From NCBI GenBank assembly GCA_004151065.3, contig NWUY0300052521.1, positions 1-10,071 on the forward strand: a stretch of DNA of 10,071 bases. Direction: 5' to 3'. The translations under genes and the position numbers were made by a program. The DNA comes from Larix sibirica. Taxonomy: Eukaryota > Streptophyta > Pinopsida > Pinales > Pinaceae. Positions 1 to 8,019 of this stretch are shown here, in pieces. The stretch's first letter is position 1; each line of letters opens with the position of its first letter. Below the pieces are notes generated by a model. It was not told where the DNA came from. It worked only from the letters and a program-made list of their open reading frames with translations, and did no database searches.

Positions 1-490
1 AAGATCACATTCTATTACAATTAGAGAAGTATGATGGACAGATCATGCCTTTGAATTTAATTCAGAGTCTTCCTTTAATAAAATGGATTCTAAGAGAGAT
101 AAACTGTTAAAATTTCATTCTAAAAATCTTGGTAAAATTTCAAGTTGTGTTCTAAGGAAAGCGTTGAAATCCTCAGAGCGAATTGTTAAGTTTGATTCTA
201 GATTTCAAGATCATCTTTTGGGGAATGAATATTATGGCGCTCCCGCTGACAAAGAAGTATCTTTGATAAACCAGAATCTAGAAAAGGAGGGGAGGTATTT
301 TCTCTAGTCTTGTAAGGAATGGCAAGAGAGTTTCAAGGGGGAATGCTTAGGAGGGATGGGCATGAATGTGGCCAAATCTAAATTGGGAAAATGAAGGAAA
401 TCATATCTTCATCTAGTTCAAGAAAAGGTCATGTGGTATATAGCTTCAGGAAAACATAGAATGATCAGTGGGGTGATTAGAGAAAAATCC
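1..490 (+). other. Unassigned leader, possibly upstream part of LINE-A
   Basis: No gene is recognised here. A 74-codon open frame runs from 83 to 307; its product is lysine-rich and hydrophilic (residues such as KRDKLLKFHSK near the start) and matches no domain I know. In the same frame the TAG at 305-307 is followed by about 27 more open codons. Plant L1 elements carry an ORF1 (nucleic-acid-binding, often with a CCHC knuckle) just upstream of the endonuclease, so this could be a decayed ORF1 tail or leader. I see no CCHC knuckle and nothing else that proves it. The assignment rests on position only. The 5' end of the element, and hence the left target-site duplication, is probably outside the window. 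Confidence 0.25.
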
Positions 491-501
491 CTTGGAAGGG
501 G

Positions 502-1218
502 TCCCTTATGATCTCTATCTATTTGAATTGTACGGGTTGGCTAATGCCTCAAAGAATCTATCCTTGCATCGTTTGGTCGACAATTTGAAACCAGATGTTA
601 TCTCTTTGCAGAAAATTATGAGTCAGGGAGAGAAGATAGTGAAGAATTTGGAAGTGTTATTTAGTGGCTGGGAGTTTGGTTTTGTATTTTCGAAAAGAAA
701 ATCTAGGGGTTTGATTACAAGATGGAAAAGGAAATCAATGAAGTTTTTGAATGCTTGGGCATTTGATTCTAGGTTGAGAGTGACTTTACTTTCTTATGAA
801 TTGAACAGGGAATTTTTGTTTCTCAACCTATATGGGCCATATAGTGACAAAATTCCTTTTGGGGAATATGTGATAGATAAATATTGTATTAAGCAGAAAA
901 ATATCATAATGGGAGGAGATTTAAACTTTTCCTTGGGTTAGTCAGAGGTTTGGGGAAATTCTATACGCACAGATTTATTATCATGTTTCTTTTTAAATTT
1001 GTTGGAAAGTAATGGGTTCTATGACATTGGCCCAATCAAGTTAAAACCCACTTGGTTTAACCGAAGAGGGAGAAGGGATAATATTGCGAAGCAATTGGAT
1101 CGCTTTCTGGTATCGGAGAGTTTGTTAGAACTGTCAGTTCCAATGAGGCAGTGGATCAAGACAGGAGAAGACTCGCATCATCTCCTAGTGGTGTTTGAAT
1201 TGGTGGGGGGATCTGTAA
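502..1218 (+). pseudogene. LINE-A endonuclease domain (APE-like, EEP fold), inactive
   Basis: This is the relic of the endonuclease that nicks target DNA for L1 insertion. The start carries the Asn motif as NCTG at 526-537 in another frame, and the frame changes by one base near 535. Then come a LKPDVISLQ stretch (588-611), LNLYGPY (~822-842) and GGDLNF near 912-932. PTWFN and QLDRFLVS follow, and the block ends with a SHH near 1173-1181. Against the L1 endonuclease pattern (N, E, Y, D-x-N, T, D, S-D-H), the catalytic Glu of the QE motif is Lys (612-614) and the Asp of the final SDH is His (1176-1178). The Tyr, D-x-N, Thr and middle Asp positions look kept. An in-frame TAG lies at 939-941. 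No start codon is credible. Family assignment is firm; activity is excluded. Confidence 0.85.
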
Positions 1219-1835
1219 AACCATCGAGTCCTTTCAAATTTAATCCTTTATGGATAGAAGATAAAAACTATATAAAGTTATTGCAGACTTATTGGATTCC
1301 ATATGACTGTAACTCTAGGGAGTTAGAATATATCCAGTTTTTAAACAATTTAAAGATTGCTAAAGAAAAGATTAAAGATTGGGCTAGTAAACAGATCTTG
1401 AGTGAGGATAGAGAGTTAAGAGTAACAGACTCAAGAACAGAGTTTTTGTATGAGACAGGAGGTCTTGGATTCATAGAAGTGGAGTCTAAAAATGAAGTGT
1501 AAGATCTGGAGGAAAAAAGAAGAAAAACTTTGGAAAATAAAGATGCAGATTGGAGGATGAAAAGTAGGGCTTTGTGGTTGGCCAGTGGTGATGAAAATAT
1601 GAAGTATTTTCACAATTTCGCTAATCATCGAAAATTAGTGAATTCAATTTGGAAACTAAAAAATGAGGCTAATGAAGAGGTCACAAGTTTCAAAGATATG
1701 GAAAACAAGGGGGTGGCTCATTTTCGGAAAATCTTCAAAGAAGATGAAAAGGTTTTTGTTGAAAAAATGGTGAAATTATCTCAATTATATCCTAATTTTT
1801 TTAATGAGGAGAATAACAGGGATTTGATGAAATAA
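1219..1835 (+). pseudogene. LINE-A linker between endonuclease and RT
   Basis: This stretch stays in the frame of the endonuclease and is lysine- and glutamate-rich. It begins with the PFKFNPLWIED motif (~1230-1262), typical just after plant L1 endonuclease. It later shows WRMKSRALWLASGDEN (~1551-1598) and KYFHNFANHRK, the conserved 'W.QKSR..WL..GD.NTKFFH..A..R' block before RT. The helical, charged segment between these is normal for the family. In-frame stops lie at 1500-1502 (TAA) and 1833-1835 (TAA), so it survives as two open pieces, 999-1502 and about 1503-1835. It has no catalytic role of its own; it links the nicking and polymerising domains. Confidence 0.8.
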
Positions 1836-2913
1836 GTTTCAAAGGAAGAGTTGGAGAAGACGCTTCATAGTTTAAAAAAAGAAAAAATCCCAGGGCATGA
1901 TGGCCTACCGATTGAGTTCTTCTTAGGTACCCCGGAGACAGTGGAGGAATATTTTCCAAGAGTAGTAGAGGATTCTAGAAAGCAATGCAGAATGTTAATG
2001 GTCTTTAATACTACTTTCATTTCTCTTATTCCAAAAAAGAATGATGTTGATAATTTGATGATTTCATGCCAATTGCATTATGTAATAGGGTTTACAAGAT
2101 CATGGCAAAAATTATTTCAACTAGAATCACGGGAATCCTATAACAAATTTCTCTAATGAACAGTTCGATTTTCTTTCAGGTAGACAAATTCACGAGGGTA
2201 TAGGAATAGCCCAAGAAGGTATTCATTCAATAAGGGTTAAAAGGAAAAATGCAGTGGTGGTAAAGATAAATATTTCTAGAGACTATGATCATGTAACCTG
2301 GTTTTTCATGCAGACGATTATGTCGCAAGTGAGTTTCAGTGTTCATTTCATTTGTTGGATAATGGATTGTTTAACATCAGTCTCCTTTGTGGTCCTTATG
2401 AATGGCACAATTTCTTCTTTTTTCAAACCTGGCCGAGGGATTAAACAAGGTTTCCCTTTAGCACCTCTTTTATTCCTTTTTGTGACTGAAGGGTTAAGCA
2501 GAGCATTAATTGATGCTAAAAGGACATGAAGCTTCAAAGGAGTATGCGTAGGAGGAAAGTTATACCTTACACATTTCTTGTTCGTCGATTACATCTTGAT
2601 ATTTTTTGAAGGTACGATAAAAGAATTCGAGAAGCTTTCATATATTCTAAACCTGTTTTGTAATGCAACTAGAATGGAGGTAAATGAAAGAAATTCATCT
2701 GTCACTAGATATGGAGTTAAGGAATATGATATGAGGTTCTTTGGTAAGTTGTTGAATTTTAAAGTGATCCCACTAGAGGAACGATTAAAATATTTGGGTT
2801 TTAGGCTCAAACCTCATTCTTACAGGATTAAAGATTGGGAATGGTTGGTTATCAAATGTGAAAAGAGAATATACAATTGGTGCCTAAGATGGCTATCTAA
2901 AGAGGTAGATTGA
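1836..2913 (+). pseudogene. LINE-A reverse transcriptase domain, catalytic residues lost
   Basis: This RT would have copied element RNA at the nicked target. Ordered motifs are visible: KIPGHDGLPIEFF (~1887-1925), FISLIPKKN (~2016-2042), DDFMPIALCN (2057-2086), FDFLSGRQIHEG then GIAQEG, motif A as KINISRDYD (2263-2289), motif B as GRGIKQGFPLAPLLF (~2431-2475), motif C as FVDY (2581-2592), and LKYLGFRLKP (~2788-2817). The frame steps twice, near 2054 and 2141, by single-base losses. A TGA interrupts at 2527-2529, and a further lost base near 2905 ends the frame at 2911-2913. The first motif A Asp is Asn (2269-2271), and the second Asp of the F-x-D-D box is Tyr (2590-2592). Either change alone should abolish polymerase activity. 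Confidence 0.92.
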
Positions 2914-3611
2914 CCATGATATCATCAGTATTATCAACCATACTTGTGTATTGGTGTTTATCCTAGATTGCAAGAGGCATATTGGATAAGATATCAAAAC
3001 TATCCATGAGGTTCTTCTAGTTTGGTACGATTGAAAGGATAGGTTATGAATGGGTTAACTAGAAGGTGATTCCAGTCCCAAAGTTATTGGGAGATTGGGG
3101 TATAAAGAGTTTGGTTCCCTTCTCAAAGGCACTAGCAACAAAAATAGGGGCTTTGGGATGCCTTGGTGGAACAAAAATATATAAGTCCCCTTTCTTTAAA
3201 TGACTAGATCAGAAAGCCCAGGAAGATAGTACTTAATGGATCTATTATCTGGAAAACAGTTGTTTCGGATTTTGATCTATCAGGAAAGGCTTAGCTTGGA
3301 GAGCTGGTGATGGTAAAAGTGTTTGTGTGGGGGAGGACCCTTGAGTGGGATGTGAAAATTAGCATTATTTGCTGCTAAATATGATTAAGCACCTTCGAGA
3401 GCAGGGCTTGGCTACTATAAATCAAATTAACATCTAACAACGGGATGTCTCAATGGGGGAGCAAGAATGGGAGGTCTATACTGGGAAACTAAAAGAAAGT
3501 CATCTTAGGCTCCAAGGGAGAAAGGATTCTTTTGTATGGATTTGTGCTATGAATGGGAAGTACACTCCAAAGGAAGGCTATAAAGTGCTAATGATTGAAG
3601 ATTGGAAGGGG
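2914..3611 (+). pseudogene. LINE-A RT thumb/connector region, multiply interrupted
   Basis: After the single-base loss near 2905 the protein continues in the frame starting with the codon at 2916. It shows MISSVLSTILVYW (2916-2954), IARGILDKISKL, VPKLLGDWGIKSLVPFSKAL (~3075-3134), then GSIIWKTVVS in a shifted frame (~3238-3267), and GLAWRAGDG (3288-3314) back in the first frame. These blocks match the conserved region after the RT core in plant L1 elements ('P..WGGLG.K....NKALL.KW', 'W..GNG..IR...D.W'). In-frame stops are TAG at 2964, 3018 and 3060, TGA at 3201 and 3342, TAG at 3360 and TAA at 3435. Several replace tryptophans that the family normally keeps. A short double frameshift lies between about 3201 and 3282. 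Confidence 0.8.
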
Positions 3612-3989
3612 AATTCGACCTAGTGGTGGAGGGTCCTATAGAAAATTAATTGTCCTTTCAAAGCAAAACTATTCTTATGGTTTCTGCTATCCAATAAATC
3701 ACTAACATGGGATCATCTCCAATGTAGAAATAAATTAGGCCTTGGAATGTGTTATCTTTGTAAGAACATTGAGGAAAGCAATTACCATCTGGAAGTGGAG
3801 TGTTGCTTTACTAAACACGTGTGGAAGGATATTGGAGTTTGCTTGGGGGAAGGGATAGCTTGGGAAGGAAATTCAGTGGAAGACTTCTTACGCATCTGGT
3901 GCAATAAAAAGGAATTGAAGAGTTACGGAGCCCTTCCGGCTATCATACGTCAGAGTATTTGGCTTGCAAAAAATGCTAGTCTTTTTTAG
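3612..3989 (+). pseudogene. LINE-A zf-RVT zinc-binding domain
   Basis: The zf-RVT finger sits between RT and RNase H in plant L1 proteins and probably binds nucleic acid. The entry block is W-W-R-V-L (from 3624), with TAG at 3621-3623 just before it where the family has a further Trp. PFKAKLFLWFLL and SLTWDHLQ follow. The metal-binding residues are all visible in one frame: Cys codons at 3750 and 3759 (C-x2-C), His at 3786 and Cys at 3801 or 3804. The open stretch 3747-3989 continues with CFTKHVWKDI and the IRQSIWLAKNASLF block (3942-3986), which usually ends this region. Stops lie at 3621 and 3639 (TAG), and TAG at 3987-3989 closes the frame. Confidence 0.82.
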
Positions 3990-4525
3990 GAACAAAATCT
4001 TCCAGAGTTCCTTTGTACTATGCAGAGTTTAAGTATCTTTAGGCACTTTCATCAAGAATTCAAAGTAAATGCTGCAAGGGTCTTAAAACATGTAGAAGTA
4101 GATGGTTCCTCCACAAGGGATTTCTTTGATGGGGCATCATAGGGAGACAATATATTATGCGGAGTAGGTGGAGTTTTGTGCTTGGAAGATTCCAATAGTT
4201 TTACTGGTTTGGGTACAGGATCAAATAATTATGCAGAGTTGAATGCTCTATGGTTGTTATTACGACTAACTTCATATCAAGGTATAGAAAGACTAAAAGT
4301 ATTTGGAGACTCATTGCTAGTGATCAATTGGAAACATGTGAGTATAAAAACCAAAACATATATCTTCAAGCACTTCTTGAAGAAAGTAGGAGGCTCGGTA
4401 AAAAGTTCGAAGAAGTGACCTTCCAACATGTGTATAGAGAATTAAATATTGATGTAGACAAGCTAGAAAAGAAAGGGGGTTGGTTTATTTCAAATGCTAC
4501 AGGAAGCTACAAAATGAGATTTTGA
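3990..4525 (+). pseudogene. LINE-A C-terminal RNase H domain (RVT_3 type)
   Basis: RNase H removes the RNA strand of the cDNA hybrid. The frame of the zinc finger continues past 3987. FFDGAS (Asp codon 4128-4130) is followed by TAG at 4140-4142. Then come LCGVGGVL, NNYAELNALWLLL (Glu codon 4236-4238), and KVFGDSLLVINW (Asp codon 4308-4310). Near 4360 the frame shifts: the first frame ends at TGA 4416-4418, while LLEESRRLGKKFEEV and the HVYRELN motif (4427-4447) run in the other frame with a final Asp codon at 4457. That frame ends at TGA 4523-4525. All four acidic D-E-D-D positions thus seem preserved, in pieces that no longer share a frame. Confidence 0.85.
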
Positions 4526-4801
4526 CTAATCCTGTTTTTGATGCTCTTGTTGAATCTACAGTTTTCCAAGTCTGTATCTTATTATATGAAATTTTGATCA
4601 GTTAGTGTCAAGCGTTCCAACATAGAGAGAGTTTGATCCAACATGATCAAACAGATATGCCTATGAGATGCTCTATGAATGTCTCCAGACTCCAATTATG
4701 ATTTGATGAACATATTTGGCTAGTCTTAACCACTCGATTATATGAAATTCAGTTTTGAAATATGTCATGAACAAGTACAAGGCACATTGTTGTCATTAAT
4801 A

Positions 4802-5070
4802 ATGGGAGAGTTAAGACTTTGTTTGTGACCAGAATTGCAAGATCTAACTAAAATGACACTTACACAAAGGCCGAGATTCTCTGTTAAGTAGCCCGAAAGT
4901 GTGGGATGAACATGTATAGTTGTACTTGTTTTATATAAAGATGGAGTGCTAGAAATGGTATGATGTTGTATAAAATGATTTTGCAATCTGAATGATTAGA
5001 TCCATTATGGGAGAGTTAAGGATTTTAACTTATGACCAAGTTGATAGCTAAATGATCATACCTTGTGCAT
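4802..5070 (+). repeat. Imperfect direct duplication in LINE-A 3' UTR
   Basis: ATGGGAGAGTTAAG occurs at 4802-4815 and again, identical, at 5007-5020, 205 bases apart. Similarity continues downstream in degenerate form, with TGACCA and a CTAAA-TGA segment present in both copies. It may be an old internal duplication of the 3' UTR, or two related 3' ends joined. Confidence 0.5.
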
Positions 5071-5095
5071 TTGAAGGTTGTAATGTATTTACTAT

Positions 5096-5131
5096 AATAA
5101 AATATTATGAGTTTTTTTATGTGAAAAAAAA
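5096..5131 (+). promoter_or_regulatory. Putative polyadenylation signal and A-tail of LINE-A
   Basis: AATAAA at 5096-5101 is followed 23 bases later by a run of eight A at 5124-5131, with a T7 run at 5112-5118 between. Plant L1 copies end in a short A-tract after a polyadenylation signal. In AT-rich DNA such runs are also common by chance, so the exact end is uncertain. Confidence 0.45.
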
Positions 5132-5309
5132 GTTAATAATAGACAAACTCAATCTCTTTATTGAACTTCTTCTTTAGAATTATACTTTGATCATAAAATT
5201 TGTTTTTAAGGATTTTGATACATTTTAAAACAACCAATTACATAAATTTATGAAAAATGAATAGACAAACAAAACTTTATTTAATCCAAACCACAATCCA
5301 GTGGCATCT

Positions 5310-5480
5310 AAGCCGTTAAGATCATTTGGGGATCACACCCGGACTAGACCACACCAACCCTTAGCTTGGATGGTTTTTTTTGGTGTCTCCTACACATTTC
5401 CAAGTTTCAAACCTTGGGCCGCCTAACAAACGAAATCCCTCGAATACCAACCACGCTAGTGAGACTTGATAAAAATTCAA
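5310..5480 (+). mobile_element. Probable tRNA-derived SINE relic
   Basis: A GC-richer patch stands out between AT-rich flanks. TTAGCTTGGATGG at 5361-5373 fits the RNA polymerase III A box (TRGYNNAGNNGG type). AGTTTCAAACC at 5403-5413 resembles a decayed B box (GGTTCGANNCC type; 8 of 11 bases when set against GGTTCGAAACC), with 29 bases between the two. That spacing is what tRNA-derived SINEs show. A T8 run at 5374-5381 sits between the boxes and would terminate Pol III. No tRNA cloverleaf can be folded with confidence, and the ends and target duplication were not found, so limits are approximate. A chance match to the boxes remains possible. Confidence 0.42.
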
Positions 5481-5491
5481 AACTAAAACAT

Positions 5492-5587
5492 CATTAACCA
5501 ATACATTTAATTTACTTAAATCATTTGTATTTACAACATTGTTAACCAATACAATTAATTTACCTAAACCATTTATATTTTTTTTAC
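5492..5587 (+). repeat. 48-bp tandem duplication
   Basis: Two adjacent copies start at about 5492 and 5540. TTAACCAATACA is identical in both (5494 and 5542), followed by TTAATTTAC and ATTT-TATTT segments with a few substitutions. The period is 48 bases. It lies just right of the SINE-like patch and may be its duplicated flank or tail. There is no coding content. Confidence 0.75.
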
Positions 5588-5828
5588 ATATAAGAAAAAC
5601 TCATGAATTATGCATGTGAAATAAAAATAAATGATATAATTATAATTAACCAAAATATGGAAATAGGGAGAAGCTATTCCAAGCACGGATAATGTGTTTA
5701 ATGGAACAATGCCATCCCACATTGTCTAAAAAATTATGGGTATGCATATCTCTGATCCTCAACAGAACAAATATATTTGCAAAAGAAGTCATCTTATGAA
5801 CTTACATATCTCTTCCAAGACTTCCGTA

Positions 5829-6277
5829 TTTTTTTATGGAGCCGTGGTTAACGGTTTTTTTTTGTTGGAGCTTACTTAATCATCAATTTGGAACATGTTT
5901 TCAAATTTAAGTTAAACTGCGGTGAAGGTACAAACTCCAAAGCAAAAATCCTTGCTCTCTGGTGTCTCCTTAAAATGGTTGTGTTTTTTGGCATTGACAA
6001 TATGAGAATTCTGAAATGCTATATGATGGTTGTTAACTGGATTAAGAAGATACTTAATTTAAACCATATTTCCTTTCAACACTGGGGTTACAGAATTGAG
6101 AAATGGTTGGCCTCTTTCTATGATTGGAAAATTGATCACATTTATAGGGAACTAAATGACATAGCGGATGCTCTTTCTAAAGAATCTCTCTATGAAGAAG
6201 AAGGAATTTTAGTTTGGGAAGAGTGGATTGATGGTGATCTTCACTTTAATGGTTGTGTTCCTTTCCTAGAAGACTAA
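5829..6277 (+). pseudogene. LINE-B RNase H domain, mostly open but catalytic acids lost
   Basis: The fragment opens with FFYGAVVNG at about 5829-5855 in one frame. It switches near 5855 to the frame that stays open from 5852 to the TAA at 6275-6277 (142 codons before the stop). Visible motifs are GEGTNSKAKILALWCLL, MMVVNW, DHIYRELNDIADALSK and an acidic tail. Compared with the RVT_3 pattern, the first catalytic Asp is Tyr (5835-5837), the Glu of the A-E-L motif is Lys (5945-5947) and the Asp of the G-D motif is Cys (6017-6019). The last Asp, in IADALSK (6167-6169), remains. There is no credible initiation codon and no upstream RT, so it is a dead gene fragment and not an RNase H gene of the host. 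Confidence 0.8.
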
Positions 6278-6505
6278 GTCTTGTTGGAGTTTTGTTTTTT
6301 GTAAGCTTTTCATATATAGCAGTATTGTAGGCTGCTCTTGCTATTTTTGGATCCTTGTTTTGCTGGAAGGTTGGGCCTTTTGTTAGTCATTTTCAGATAC
6401 TATGGTATCATTTTGGCCTTAACCAGACTGTCTATGTAATATGGAAAAGTACTTTTTGATTTTATAATAGCAAAAGTATAGTTTTTTTCTCCTTGAAAAA
6501 ATAAA
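6278..6505 (+). other. LINE-B 3' untranslated region and A-rich end
   Basis: A T-rich, non-coding stretch follows the TAA that ends the RNase H frame. It ends at AAAAAATAAA (6496-6505), which could be the decayed poly(A) tail. The length fits LINE 3' UTRs. It has no clear similarity to the 3' UTR of LINE-A, in line with two distinct families. Confidence 0.55.
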
Positions 6506-8019
6506 TGCGTGCCTCACACACGAGATCAGTCAACACAAAAACATGGGCAGGTCATGGTCAAACACCTTGTAAATTCAATTAGCATGTTCTTTGAAGGTGT
6601 CAATTTGGAAATTTAGTTAGTGCACAACACCCTTGCTTCATCACCTTAGTGAAATTCCATTTGGAAGGCACTTTCACATTGACTTCGACTTTTAGTTTTT
6701 TTAAAACATAGGTTTTATTGTCAAAGTGTTTTCATTCCAATGTAATTTTTTCCTATTTCCAATTTTTATTTAATCATGTGATTCTTTTAGATTACACTAT
6801 AATGACCAACTTAATATGAGTGAAATTTACTTTTCCATAAAATTTATTATATATTTGAAAGTTTTTACTAGTTTTTTAAGCGATAAGTTAAAGTCTATAC
6901 GATTTGCACCCACTATCCAACAAATTTTTCGGTCAAAATCCAGCGAAAATTGTTGAAATGAGAGTTTTTAGTTGTTGGGATGGCATAATCGGGGTGCCCC
7001 AGGGGTATTCAAGGGCCCTGGATCCATTTTTGCAATCAAAATTGCAATTCCAACAACAAATCATGTTGTCGGATTCCAACCAAACTCACCGGAGAAGGTG
7101 CAAATCGTCTAGACTTTAGCTCACTCTATTTTTTAATAACTACTTTGAATAATTAATCATGATTCAAAATTATTGTTCTTCATGGAACTCTTGCATGGAC
7201 TAGTAATTTGTTGGTGGTAAAAGTCTCCCTAAAACTAATCATACTAAAGTCTTTACTAAATCTTTAGAAATATTGTAATTTCTCCCACCACTAATCGAAT
7301 ATAAGTTCTTCCAATTCTTAATACCCTCTTACATAACCCATTCATGTTTGTTCATCAACTCTCTTTTATGTTTCCATGTAAATTAGCCATCAAGTGCCTC
7401 TTACCACCTTGGAAGCGTGATTGCCATCATTATAACCAATAATTGTCAACCAACATACCTACTTACATATCTTGTCCTCATTACTAATCACAACACTCAT
7501 TTTTTTAAAAACTATACTCCTCCATTGGTACTCATATTCACTGTTTTTAGGACTAGTACCATCAATGGTGCCGCATGATTCATAGATGTAACCTCTCTAA
7601 AAACTCACCCATGCTTTCACCCAATCACTCTAGTTCATAAGATAGAAATGACAACATGTGTTGTTGCTCCTATCATGATTGTTAAAAGATGTTACATTAA
7701 TAGTTGGTTCCTATTATAATACTCCTTTGGTTCTAGTGCTTCTTGTTAACTCCTTTACATGATGATGTAATTATGTCAAGCTTCCAACATATGTGTGATA
7801 TTTCACTTTTATTTTCTCTACTTTTGATATGCACAACTTCCATCTTCTTATCTAACAATTGCATGGAGATTCAACTCTATGTGTCAAATTAAATACCTCA
7901 ACTTCTAGTGCACGTGTGCATAACCATCTCTAGCTTCCATCGCATAGATGAACCAAAGTAACCACATCAAATTTCCAAACCATGCATGTAGTGTAATGAC
8001 TATACTAGGCTTCTAGCTT
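6506..8019. other. Long stretch without recognisable gene
   Basis: I find no supported gene here on either strand. A 71-codon open frame at 6904-7119 (+) lies in a locally GC-richer patch with several hairpins; its product (QSKLQFQQQ, HRRRCKSS) matches no family I know and it is more likely chance than a gene. The remainder, about 7130-8019, is AT-rich, pyrimidine-leaning on the + strand and full of stops. It could be old transposon or ordinary intergenic DNA. Confidence 0.5.
6918..7057. repeat. Cluster of inverted repeats (hairpin-rich patch)
   Basis: Several dyads lie close together. CAACAA..TTTTTCG (6918-6931) pairs imperfectly with CGAAAATTGTTG (6944-6955). GTTGTTGG (6971-6978) pairs with CCAACAAC (7050-7057). 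GGGGTGCCCC lies at 6991-7000. CCAGGG (6999-7004) pairs with CCCTGG (7016-7021). TTGCAAT (7030-7036) pairs with ATTGCAA (7041-7047). The GTTGTTGG arms enclose the last three. Such folding could reflect a decayed MITE-like element or chance; no terminal inverted repeats with target duplications were seen. Confidence 0.5.

Larger units (their letters stand above)
493..5131 (+). mobile_element. LINE-A: decayed plant L1-type non-LTR retrotransposon
   Basis: Domains follow each other on one strand in the order known for plant L1 ORF2: APE-like endonuclease, basic linker, reverse transcriptase, thumb/connector, zf-RVT zinc finger and RNase H. A non-coding 3' UTR with AATAAA and an A-tract follows. 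The element would have copied itself by target-primed reverse transcription, with the endonuclease nicking DNA and the RT extending from the nick. This copy cannot: the reading frame changes at least six times (near 535, 2054, 2141, 2905, 3201-3217 and 3280, and again near 4360), and many codons are stops. The 5' limit is not defined. The 3' limit is put at the end of the A8 run at 5131. No target-site duplication could be fixed. Confidence 0.9.
4526..5131 (+). other. LINE-A 3' untranslated region
   Basis: About 600 bases with no open frame of note follow the last RNase H codon and run to the A-tract at 5124-5131. The stretch is T- and A-rich and contains an imperfect internal duplication (14 identical bases at 4802-4815 and 5007-5020). 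I read it as the 3' UTR because it lies between the end of ORF2 and a polyadenylation-like end. The reverse-strand open frame at 4765-4986 has no recognisable domain and is taken as chance. Confidence 0.6.
5829..6505 (+). mobile_element. LINE-B: 3' end of a second plant L1-type element
   Basis: An RNase H domain of the plant L1 type is followed by a T-rich 3' UTR and an A-rich end (AAAAAATAAA, 6496-6505), the normal 3' half of such an element. Its protein differs clearly from LINE-A at matching positions, so it is a separate family or lineage rather than a duplication. Sequence between about 5650 and 5828 may hold more decayed protein (for example NRTNIFAKEV at ~5762-5791, like the 'RN.IF' block before RNase H), but I cannot prove it. 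The copy is therefore either 5' truncated, as is usual for LINEs, or decayed beyond reading to the left. Confidence 0.75.

Noticed and set aside
1289-1628. Reverse-strand open frames opposite the LINE-A linker
   Set aside because: They lie antisense to a clearly recognisable ORF2 segment and show no domain; they are shadows.
2343-2810. Reverse-strand open frames opposite the RT domain
   Set aside because: Antisense to RT motifs on the + strand, with no family signal of their own.
5340-5420. A functional tRNA gene
   Set aside because: A and B boxes are suggestive, but the B box is degenerate, a T8 run splits them and no cloverleaf is evident.
5361-5549. Reverse-strand 62-codon frame
   Set aside because: It overlaps the SINE-like boxes and part of the 48-bp duplication; no protein family is recognisable.
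5888-6277. A host RNase H gene
   Set aside because: The frame matches the C-terminal RNase H of plant L1 elements, lacks three catalytic acids and a credible start, and is followed by a LINE-like A-rich end.
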